Positions 55,140 to 64,000 of a DNA stretch of 64,000 nucleotides are shown here, piece after piece. The first letter of the stretch is position 1. The number at the start of each line of letters is the position of its first letter. Origin of the DNA: Myxocyprinus asiaticus (lineage: Eukaryota > Chordata > Actinopteri > Cypriniformes > Catostomidae); assembly GCF_019703515.2 (NCBI RefSeq), contig NC_059388.1, forward strand, positions 5,979,979 to 6,043,978. Direction: 5' to 3'. The notes beneath the pieces are model-generated. The model did no database searches and was not told where the DNA came from. It saw only the letters and a list, made by a program, of their open reading frames with translations. Position numbers and translations under genes: made by a program.

Positions 55140-56904
55140 TCATAAGATTGGTCGAGGAGGGGGGAGGAGGAATCTTGTCCCCATAGTCCACTGGAACCAA
55201 TCCCGTGTGGGCGTCTTTGTGCCACAGCTGGGCGCACAGGGGCGGGGGGTCCGCCACTGGAGCACCATACCTGCCAAAATGGGACGGCGGAAGGTGGTCG
55301 TGACGACGGCTGTGCGCACCTGATATGTGACCCAAGAGACAAGGGAACCATTCTTTTGTCAGGCTTTTGGGTGCCGCAGCCTCCTGGGCATGTGGCGACA
55401 AAAGATTCTCCTCCCGGCCCTCCAACGGGTGATGGAGTGGTCTGTCGACCAGCCCCAGAGAAGTGGATCTCCTCGCCCCTAGGTCACCCGTCTTGGGTGG
55501 AGTCTTCTTCCTGCAGAGGGCTCCACGACGGAGCCAGGCCACGGGGGCGGGCTGCGGCGGTGCCGGTGTTTTTGCTGCAGGAGGATGCCCTTGGTGACGA
55601 GCAGACGGGGTGCAGGGTCTTAAACCGCGCCGGGGCAGGATATGTTGTTAAACCTCCATCTGCTTCTTCACCGCCGAGAACTGCTGGGCGAAGTCCTCGA
55701 TGGCGTCGCCAAACAGGCCAACCTGGGAAATGGGGGCGTCAAGGTAACGTGCCTTGTCCGCTTCTCACATCTCGACCAAGTTGAGCCAAAGGTGGCGCTC
55801 CTGGACCACCAGAGTGGACATCGCCTGCCCGAGAGACCGTGTCGTGACCTTCGTCGCCCAAGAGCAAGGTCGGTCACTGAGCGCAGTTCCTGCATCAATC
55901 CCGGGTCAGAACTACCCTCGTGCAGTTCTTTAGTGCCTTGGCTTAGTGTACTTGCAGGAGAGCCATGGCGTGCAGGGCAGAGGCAGCTTGTCCAGCAGCA
56001 CTGTAGGCTCCAGCCATCAGGGACGATGTAAACCTACAGGCCCTGGATGGAAGTCTCGGGCACCCACACCAGGTGGTGGCGATCTGTGGATACATGTGCA
56101 CCGCGAGCGCCTTGTCCACCTGGGGGATCACCGAATGCCCCCTGACCGCTCCACCATCGAGGGTAGCGAGAGCAGGGGAGCTAAAAAAAACAAGGACCAG
56201 GCAGTAAAAGGTGCCTCCCACGATCTTGTCAGCTTCTCATGCATTTCCAGGAAAAAAGTAATGGGGGCATGGCCGTGGGTAGTGCCCTGTGCCCAGGAAC
56301 CAATCGTCAAGCCACGAGGGTTCAGGGGAGAGTGGAGGGTTCCACTCTAGCCCGACGCAAACGGCCGCCCGGGAAAGCACGTCCATCATTTCCACGTCGG
56401 CGTGAGGTTGGGCAACCGTTCCCGAAGGAGGAAGCTGAGCCGAAGCCTCTGCATCAGACTGGATGAGCCCGCTCTCCGATGCTGCGCTCGTTAACTCGTT
56501 GTCTTCCGGAGCTCCGAACGAGAAGTCGAACTTGCGCTGAGACGAGCCGCCGGTCTCGTGCGAGAGCCCGATCGGGGCAAGCGAGTGTGCTGGGGAATGG
56601 GAGGTCCGTGGGGGGATACCTGGTGGAGGTGGTCCCATTGATGTCCCCAAATCGCCCCCAGTGCTAACTGACGCTGCCTCAAACCCGTAGGTAGAAGGAC
56701 CGGTGCGGGGAGCCTCAGCACTCTTACGAAAGCAAGCAGCGACCGCAACGTTGCCATGGTCATGTTCTTACAATGAGGACATGACTCATCCATGAAAGAT
56801 GTCTCCACATAGGCAGTGCCCAGACACGTAAGACAGCGATCGTGGCCGTCGGAAGCAGAGAGATAATGACTGCAACCAGGAATAACACACAAACGGAAAG
56901 GCAT
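55140..56904 (-). pseudogene. DIRS copy 3 gag-like ORF1
   Basis: MPFRLCVIPGCSHYLSASDG starts at 56,904, with CLTCLGTAYVETSFMDESCP and HCKN following in a 137-codon frame. The 56,650-56,237 frame and fragments around 56,130-55,500 (EMHEKLTRSWEAPF, LKELHEGSSDPGLMQELRS, VWCSSGGPPAPVRP) continue the gag-like sequence in shifting frames. Confidence 0.75.
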
Positions 56905-57226
56905 CTTTAAAAAGACGTGTCTTTAAAAAGACGTTCCTTGTGTGCTGCTCTTTCAGAAAGAAAATATACTCTTTTAGAATATACTCTTTTAAATGTTCTG
57001 CCGAAGTGACCTGGGGCGTTCTCAGCAAACCACAGATGCAGAGGGGGAGAAGCCGCTGAAATGCGCCGTAAGATCCAGCAGAGAGAGGTGAATGAACTCG
57101 ACGGATGAATTCAGCTCAATGAATAGAACCGTTCGGCTCCGAAGAGAAAATGTGTTTGGGGCTCCCAAGAGTGACCCCTAGTGTCACTAGATTGACACAA
57201 CATTAAGTGAGTGACAGATAGGGAAC

Positions 57227-60200
57227 TCTGAATCCTCAACCAAAATTCTTGCATCTTAACACATCCCCAAGAGACATGGGTTGTGTCTCCATCTTCTGAT
57301 TGACATCACCAGCAGGTGGGTGTGTCTTTAAGATCAAGCCTATGCAATCTAGAGGGGGTCCAATAGACTCTACGTAAAATCTTTAATCGCATAAGGCGAA
57401 CCCTTGCATCTCTAGATGCAGATTTCACGTTTTTTAGAATCCCAGCCCACACTCCCTCCTCCAGTACCAAATTTAGATCTTTCTCCCATAATCTCTTAAG
57501 AGAAGTTGAAGTTCCATCCCCCAGACTCTGAATTAGCAGGGAGTAATACACTGATGCCTCATGACCTTTTCCTAAAGCAGTAATCACCACTCCCAGAGTA
57601 TCTGCCACTTTAGGGGGGTGTAAACCACTCCCAAAAACAGTACAGAGCAGGTGGCGCAGCTGTAAATACTTATAGAACTGAGATCTAGGAATCCCAAAAA
57701 GTTTAACCAAATTTTTAAAGGATCTCAACACTCCATTCTCATATAGGTCACAGAGTGTAGTAACCCCCCTCCCAATCCACTCTGACCAGCAAAAAGGGGA
57801 CTTGTTGATGCATAATTTGGGGTTCAGCCATATGCTTGAGGCAACATTTAAAAAAATGTCTGAATTAAACAGTCTGGACACTTTTGTCCAAACCAAGTGC
57901 AAATGCAAGATAATGGGATGTAACTTAACCGCACAGATTAATTTGATAGGCTCTGCAATGGCGAAATAGGGGCAAGAACTTCCTGTTCTATACAGAACCA
58001 GGGAGGGGCTCTCTCAGGTGGAAGCAACCAATGAGCCAAATGTCTGAGACTGAATGCATAATAATAAAATAAAATCTTGGGTAGGCCTAGCCCACCTTTA
58101 TCAATCGGCCTATGTAACTTATTTAAATGTTATTTGGGACACTTACCATTCCAAATGAAGGACTTCGCTATGCTATCAAATTGCTTGAAATAAGAGAGGA
58201 GGACATCTACAGGGAGAGACTGCAGCAAGTAATTACATTTTGGAATACAATTCATTTTAATAACATTAACTTTCTCAATCATAGATAAATGTAATGAAGC
58301 CCACCTGTCCACATCGCTCGAAAACCATTTTATTAAGGGGTCAAAATGAACTCTAAATAAATCTCACAATTTAATGTGGAAATAAAATGCCCAAATACTT
58401 AATTCCCTGTTTGGGCCACTGGAAAGCGCCCGGATGGAAAGCCATTACTGGGCAGTATGCTGTCAGAGCCAAAGCTTCGCATTTAGACCAACTGACTCTA
58501 TTCCTGAAAACTTAGAAAAGGAATGAATAATTCTGTGGAGGTAAGACATAGATCTAGTGGGGTCAGAGATGAATAATAAAATATCATCTGCGTAAAGCAA
58601 AAGTTTATGCGCCATACCTCCTGCCACCACCCCTGGAAAATCATCCTCCTTTCTTATCGTGGCTGCTAATGGTTCCAGGGTAAGACAGAACAATAATGGG
58701 GAAAGAGGGCAACCCTGCCAAGTGCCCCTATTCAAAGTAAAATAATCTGAAATTAGTCCATTTGTTTGTACCGCCGCTACCAGGTGTCTATAAAGTAACT
58801 TAATCCAACCAATAAATGTACTTCCAAAATCTTAAAAAGATAATCCCATTCTACCATATCAAACGCCTTTTCGACATCAAGTGAGATGGCAGCGACCAGA
58901 GTCTGATCATTCGCCACTGACCACAAGATATTGATGAAACGCCTAATGTTATCAGAAGAGCTACAGCCCCGAATAAACCCCACCTGATCTATATGTATAA
59001 GAGATGTCATAACTTTACTTAATCGGTTAGCCAGAATTTTGACAATATTTTTACATTTAGCTGGATCAGGGAAATTGGACGGTAACTCTTACACTCGCTT
59101 GGATCTTTTTCCTTTTTAAGAATCAGACTGATCTGGGCTTGTGTCATGGTTGGAGGAAGCTTTCCATTCTATAATGATTCCGTATAAACTTCTAACAAAA
59201 GTGGAGCCAGTTCTGTAGCTTAAGATCAAAAAAATTCAGCGGCAAAGCTATCTGGCCCCAGAGCCTTGCCTGTAGGCAAGGCCTTAATTACCTCGTCAAG
59301 CTCCTCCAAGTTTATCTCAGAATCAAGATAATTTTTTTGCTCAGTTGTCAATTTAGGGAGTTCTGATGGTTCCACAAAGTTTCTAATATCTTCATCAGTA
59401 GACGAAGACGTGGAACTATAGAGATCAAGACAGAATTCTTTAAAAGCATTATTAATATCAATGGCTGAGGTAAATATTTCACCACCAGCAGATTTCACTG
59501 AGGGAATGGTAGGAAAGACTCTCTCTGCCTTATATATCTAGCCAAAAGCTTCCCTGCTTTGTCCCATGACTCAAAGTATTACTGTCTTGCCCTGAACAAC
59601 CAAAACTCAACTTTCCATGACAAAATAGTATTATATCTGTTTTTCAATCAGGTCAATTCTCTGAGACCATCAGACGACATTCGGTGCTTCAGCTCTGCCT
59701 CTGCACTTTTAATATTCCCTTCCAACTCCACGAGTTCACGTGCTTTGGATTTTTTGGTGAATGAGGCATACTGTATGATCCGACCCCTAAGAACCACCTT
59801 AAGTGCCTCCCAAGCCACGCCCACAGAGGATACTGAGGACCAGTTGGTCTCCATATAAACTTTGATCTCAGTCTTTAACATTTGTTGGAAATCAGGATTT
59901 TGCAAAAGGGATACATTAAAGCGCCAACTATATGATTTATTTTTCTCTGTATGTGGCAACATCTCTAAACTCACCAGGGCATGATCTGAGACTAAGATGT
60001 TTCCAATTGAGCAATCCACAACAGATGAAATGAGAAACTTAGATATAAAAAAAAATCTATTCTAGAATAAATCTTATGAACTGATGAAAAAAATTTATAG
60101 TCCCTACCAGATGGGTTAAAAAGTCGCCAGATATCTGCAAGACCAAGGTTTTTACACATCCTGAGAAGCGTCATTTTGCTTCACTATGATCAAGGACTGA

Positions 60201-60625
60201 GTCCATCAAAAGATTAAAGTCTCCTTCCAATATTATATCATGAGGAGTGCCAGCTGCTTGCAACATCCGTTAGGTGCGTAAATATTAGCCAAAATCAACC
60301 TTTGCCCCTGAATTTCTCCTAAAACAATAATAACTCTTCCTAATTTATCTTTACCCTGTTTAAGACATTTGAATTGTAGATGTTTATTTATCAGTATAAT
60401 GACTCCCCTGTTCTTACTTGAGCCAGCACTAAAGAAAACATGTCCACCCCATATCTTCCCAAATTGTTCAGCTTCCTATGGGGAAAGATGCGTTTCTTGA
60501 AGAAACACTATATCATATTTCTTACGCTTAAGAAAAGAAATAACCTTCCTTCTTTTTATGGGATGCCCCAACCCATTCATATTCCATGTGGAGAGAGATA
60601 ACCTACTCATATTAACATTTGACAT
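57227..60625 (-). pseudogene. L1 ORF2, N-terminal part: endonuclease and reverse transcriptase
   Basis: Starts MSNVNMSRLSLSTWNMNGLG, with FLQETHLSP (endonuclease Glu) followed by a TAG. Later blocks: SRIDFF, VSDHALVSLEM (catalytic SDH), then RT with ALPTGKALGPDSFAAEFF, IDQVGFIRGCSSSDNIRRFI, SLDVEKAFDMVEWDYLF, GCPLSPLLFCLTLEPLAATI and intact YADD (LLLYADDILLF). Frames change several times. The coding sequence reaches WLRIQ right at the DIRS insertion (57,226). Confidence 0.88.
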
Positions 60626-61545
60626 ATTGATACAATAAAAAACAAATTGTGTGTCAAGAACAAGATTATACAGACCACATTCCCCATTAGTGCAACAATC
60701 AAACCCCGAACTTCCCCCCGAACAAAACAAACAGAAAAAATAAATACGTGCGCATTAACCCCGCGCATGACAGCGCCAACTGGCATCCATCCCTCTAAAC
60801 TCAAAAGGTCCATGTATGCATGCGAGAGCCCCCATGACAACTTTGCCTTTGGATTATTCAAGTCCGGTGCTTCTGCACAAATTTTGTGAGGCAAAATTAC
60901 ATAACAGACAATACTTTGTAAAACAGACCCCAGCCAACAGGCAGAATAAACACAAAGAACATGTAGATTCATTCACAGAACTGTCTTGAAGGTGTGTTCC
61001 TCCACAAAACAACTTCCAGCTGATATAAAACCATTCAGTTTCTTCGGACAGACAACCAAGTGATCAGTGAGCCGGCTGTTATGAGTTCAGCAGATGACGT
61101 AATCATTCTAATGTCCCTTAAAAATACTCCACAAAACAAACTCCAGCCAATAGGAGGCATAAGCACAAAGAACGAACAGATTCATCCACAACTGTCCCAA
61201 AGCAGTGTTATTCCACAAAACAAATTCCAGCCATTAAGCGGAGCCAGCACAAATTCAAATTCACTCGGAGGCTGTGTAAAAAACTTTATAAAAGATGTCC
61301 TCTTTGTGAGCATGTAGATATTTTGCGGTCATCCATAGTGTCCATTCTCAATCTTGCCGGGAACTTCAGTGTAAAAGCGATCTTCCGTCAATGCAAAAGT
61401 TTCTTGGAGTGTCATGCCACAAAACAAACTCCATCCGCTAGGCGGAGCCAACGCAAAAAGAAACAAAAATGGCGCCCAGCTTCCTTAGACAGTCGAGTTA
61501 TATACAGCGACTCACATAAGACTCACAAAAGAAACGGCCAATGGA

Positions 61546-62351
61546 TTACTCACCCATAGATTCTATGAAGGCCAGTGACTGCCTGGGGCATAAAAATACT
61601 TTGTGACCATCCTTGGTGTCTGTTCTCAGTTTGGCTGGAAACATCAGGGCAAAAGAGATCTTCCACTGATGTAAGAGTTTCTTACATTCCTTTAACCAAT
61701 CGCATTCGCAAAGTCTGGGAACAAGAAAATATTGTGATTCTTCCAAGAAAGTTTTCCTTTGCTCCTCGCCTGGCGCAACACAAGATCTTTAACGGATGAT
61801 CTCAGAAATTCGGCCAGAATTGATCGGGGCCTGTCTCCCTCAGCAGACCTGTGAGCCAGGACTCTGTGAGCTCTTTTGATTTCCAGCTTATGGCCTGTTA
61901 TGTCGAGCAGACTCGGGAAGAACTCGTCCAGGAATTTCACCATATCTCTGCCCTCTTCATGCTTAGGAATTCCAACAATCCGTATATTGTTCCTTCAGTT
62001 TCTATTTTCGAAATCTTCCAATTTTTCCAAAATGTGTTCCAAGTCTGTTAATTCCCTTTCCAATGACTCCAGATAATCGATCCTCTTCTCAACTTCTGCC
62101 ACTCTTGTGACCATCTCAGAGAATTTTGTTTCCATCGCCGTAATCGATCGCCGTATTACAGCGAGATCCTCCAAGTCAGCAACAACCTTCGTCGGCATCA
62201 CCAACATGTTGGACAGTTGATGCTGGATTTCTTTTCCCGTCGCGCCTTCCAAATCGATTCCCCAGTCCTCAGGCCCATCAGAGGCCTCAGCTTGAGCACG
62301 TAAGTGTCTTTTAATGTCTCCAGAGTCTGAGGATTTTGACTTCTTTGCCAT
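61546..62351 (-). pseudogene. L1 ORF1 (RNA-binding, coiled-coil protein)
   Basis: MAKKSKSSDSGDIKRHLRAQ starts at 62,351. A heptad-rich stretch (VADLEDLAVIRRSITAMETK...VEKRIDYLESLERELTDLEH) fits the coiled coil that trimerises L1 ORF1p. An in-frame TGA at about 61,997 interrupts just before RNNIRIVGIPKHEEG, the start of the RNA-recognition part. LPDF-type sequence (HNIFLFPDFANAI) follows, a frame shift near 61,700, then CKKLLHQWKISFALMFPAKL and the C terminus at 61,546. Confidence 0.88.
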
Positions 62352-62619
62352 GTTTACCTCAAAGAGCAAATATGTAACTGGGTGTATCAAATCTCACCAG
62401 AATATAAAACAGTGTGCAGAGCTCGTGGCTCACACGTCTGCTTCTCGCATGGCGCCATGTGACCCTGTCTTAATTTATTTTATTGTTGCATTTTTTTCTC
62501 TGTTGTCTGTTAAAATAAATGAAGTACATTCATTTTGGGTCTGTGTTTGTGCACGCACAACTGTTTGAATAGCCTTTTAATTAATGTTCGGCAAATGAGG
62601 ACATAAATTAGGTTAGACT

Positions 62620-64000
62620 ACTGCATGTCTTCCTAACAAAATGGACGAACTACATCTCCTCACCTGTACAAACAAGGACTTTTCAATCTGTGCTGCCTTG
62701 TGCTTCACAGAAACCTGGCTGAGTGAAGCCATTCCAGACAGCGCGTTACATCTTTTATTTTGGTGAGTGTTTATATCCCACCACAAGCGTGCGTGAATGT
62801 AGCTCTGCAGCAGCTGGCTGACCTGGGCTTGGACTCAAGATGGCGCCGAGAAGCGCCTCTTCTTCCTGAGATGGCTGAGGAAGTTTGGAATGAACCGCCA
62901 CATCCTCACACGGTTCTACACCAGCACTGTAGAGAGCATCCTGACTGGCTGCATCACTGCCTGGTACAGCAATAGCACCGCCCACACCTGCAAAGCCCTG
63001 CAAAGGGTGGTGCGAACTGCCAGACACATCATCGGAGGTGAGCTTCCCTCCCTCCAGGACATATATACCAGGAGGTGTGTGAAAAAAGCTTGGAGGATCA
63101 TCAGAGACTCCAGCCACCCAAGCCATGGACTGCTCTCACTGCTACCATCAGGCAGGCGGTATCGCAGCATCAGGACCCACACCAGCCGAATCCATGACAG
63201 CTTCTTCCCCCAAGCAATCAGACTTCTGAACTCTTGATCTCTCACGATCAATATACATCAGCACTGCACTTTATTAATCTTACTATCTCACACTAGACTG
63301 TCATAAATTATAAATTATATTCCCTCTTAACAACACAATGGCAACTGACTATCAACCGACAGCCTGAATGTCAATACAGTACAATACAACCTACTGTATA
63401 TTTTATATATACTTTATATACTATTGTTATTGTATAATGTGTATTCTATATTGTCTGTATGTGTATTCTATATTGTGTGTATTGTATATTGTACATTGTA
63501 TATTATTATTTGTATATTGTGTTGTGTGTAATTACTATGTGTATATTAGATATGTAAATTTTGTTGTGTAAATCTGATGTTTATTGTAAATTGGTATATG
63601 TCTCATCACTGTCATAACTGCTATGTTGCTCGGAACTGCACCCAAGACTTTCACCCATTATTGCACTTGTGTATATGGTTGTGTGACAATAAAAGTGATT
63701 TGATTTGATCAAATCACAGACACATAACAATACCCGGACTCAGTTATTATTATTCTTGGGGATTTTAACAAAGCAAACCTCACATGTGAACTGCCCATAT
63801 ACAAGCAGCACATTACATGCCCAACCAGAGACAGAAATATACTGGATCATTGCTACACAACAATAAAGGATGCATATCGCTCTGTCCCTAGAGCAGCTTT
63901 AAGACTCTCTGATCATTGTCTGGTTCATCTTCTTCCAACCTACAGGCAGTAACTAAAATCTACTAAGCCTGTAGTAAGGACTGTAAAGAGATGGACCAAT
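62620..64000 (+). mobile_element. L2-type LINE endonuclease region, interrupted and continuing past the window
   Basis: The outer copy has MDELHLLTCTNKDFSICAAL and CFTETWLSEAIPDSALHL (62,643-62,752), a deletion, then VYIPPQACVNVALQQLAD up to 62,823. After the inner insertion it resumes at 63,711 with QITDT-stop-QYPDSVIIILGDFNKANL (GDFNK at 63,758-63,772), RDRNILDHCYTTIKDAYRS, LSDHCLVHLLPTYRQ and a second stop. The FTETWL, GDFNK and SDH blocks are the APE-type endonuclease. The RT lies beyond position 64,000. Confidence 0.85.
62824..63710 (+). mobile_element. Internally deleted L2 copy nested in the outer L2
   Basis: Begins TGGGCTTGGACTCAAGATGGCGCC, then joins at about 62,850 to the RT C-terminal part (LFFLRWLRKFGMNRHILTRF, GCITAWYSNSTAHTCKALQR, RRYRSIRTHTSRIHDSFFPQ), stop at 63,237, 3' UTR and the tail GACAATAAAAGTGATTTGAT. 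Removing it restores the outer endonuclease frame (LAD-QITD). The head and the RT end are fused, so it keeps a 5' piece and a 3' piece of an L2-type element. Confidence 0.8.

Larger units (their letters stand above)
51857..57226 (-). mobile_element. DIRS-type retrotransposon, copy 3, inside L1 ORF2
   Basis: 5.37 kb, opposite in orientation to copies 1 and 2 and collinear with the L1 strand. Its left element end (GTTCCCTATCTGTCAC on the minus strand) is at 57,226. The other end (GTAACCATGAC) stops at 51,860, followed by ATT. It differs from copy 2 by loss of the RNase H region and of the promoter part of its 5' terminal repeat. The 3' terminal repeat is intact, with TATAAAAGG near 52,033. Confidence 0.92.
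51293..62465 (-). mobile_element. L1-type LINE, near full length, split by DIRS copy 3
   Basis: Minus-strand element with a poly(A) tail (T-run 51,293-51,313), 3' UTR with GAATCAATAAAAATGTTAA, ORF2, an inter-ORF region, ORF1 and a short 5' UTR ending near a GGCGCCAT motif at about 62,450. Without the 5.37 kb DIRS insertion it would be about 5.8 kb. No clear target duplication was found. ORFs carry stops and shifts, so it is inactive. Confidence 0.88.

Overview
The window reads as teleost fish nuclear DNA, most likely from a cyprinid or close relative. The signs are an intron-rich vertebrate gene, abundant Tc1-like transposons, L2 and L1 LINEs, a tRNA-derived SINE, DIRS-type tyrosine-recombinase retrotransposons, solo LTRs and many short foldback elements. 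There is no operon structure. Most long open frames belong to mobile elements.

Host genes. On the minus strand, short exons with matching splice phases from 33,146 down to 1,155 assemble into most of a beta-1,4-N-acetylgalactosaminyltransferase 3/4-like gene. It runs from an N-terminal membrane anchor, through a PA14 domain, to the N-terminal part of the GalNAc-transferase domain. The last exons lie beyond the left edge, and one or more middle exons were not found. A second, unidentified minus-strand gene may start at 49,699, with two further in-phase exons at 43,555 and 43,229.

Layout. 1-901: Tc1-like remnant split by a SINE. 1,826-3,215: repeat with a Harbinger-like element inside. 4,612-7,600: L2 LINE with a 686-codon open frame. 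9,169-15,190: DIRS copy 1. 15.2-33 kb: introns and exons with many small DNA transposons, a Sleeping Beauty-like Tc1 (29,806-31,398) and a solo LTR. 33,804-40,072: DIRS copy 2. 43.6-46.9 kb: solo LTR, LTR-like repeat, a nearly intact Tc1 (45,011-46,240) and a foldback element. 47,255-49,500: 5'-truncated L1. 51,293-62,465: minus-strand L1 with both ORFs, whose ORF2 is split by DIRS copy 3 (51,857-57,226). 62,620-64,000: an L2 interrupted by another L2 fragment.

The three DIRS copies show the full architecture of the group: inverted termini, an internal complementary region that reproduces the joined ends, gag-like ORF, RT-RNase H and tyrosine recombinase, and GTT at the insertion points. All three are defective in different ways. 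Nothing in the window clearly amounts to a new system. The most informative features are the layered insertions, the inverted duplications in DIRS copy 1, and the possible uncharacterised gene.
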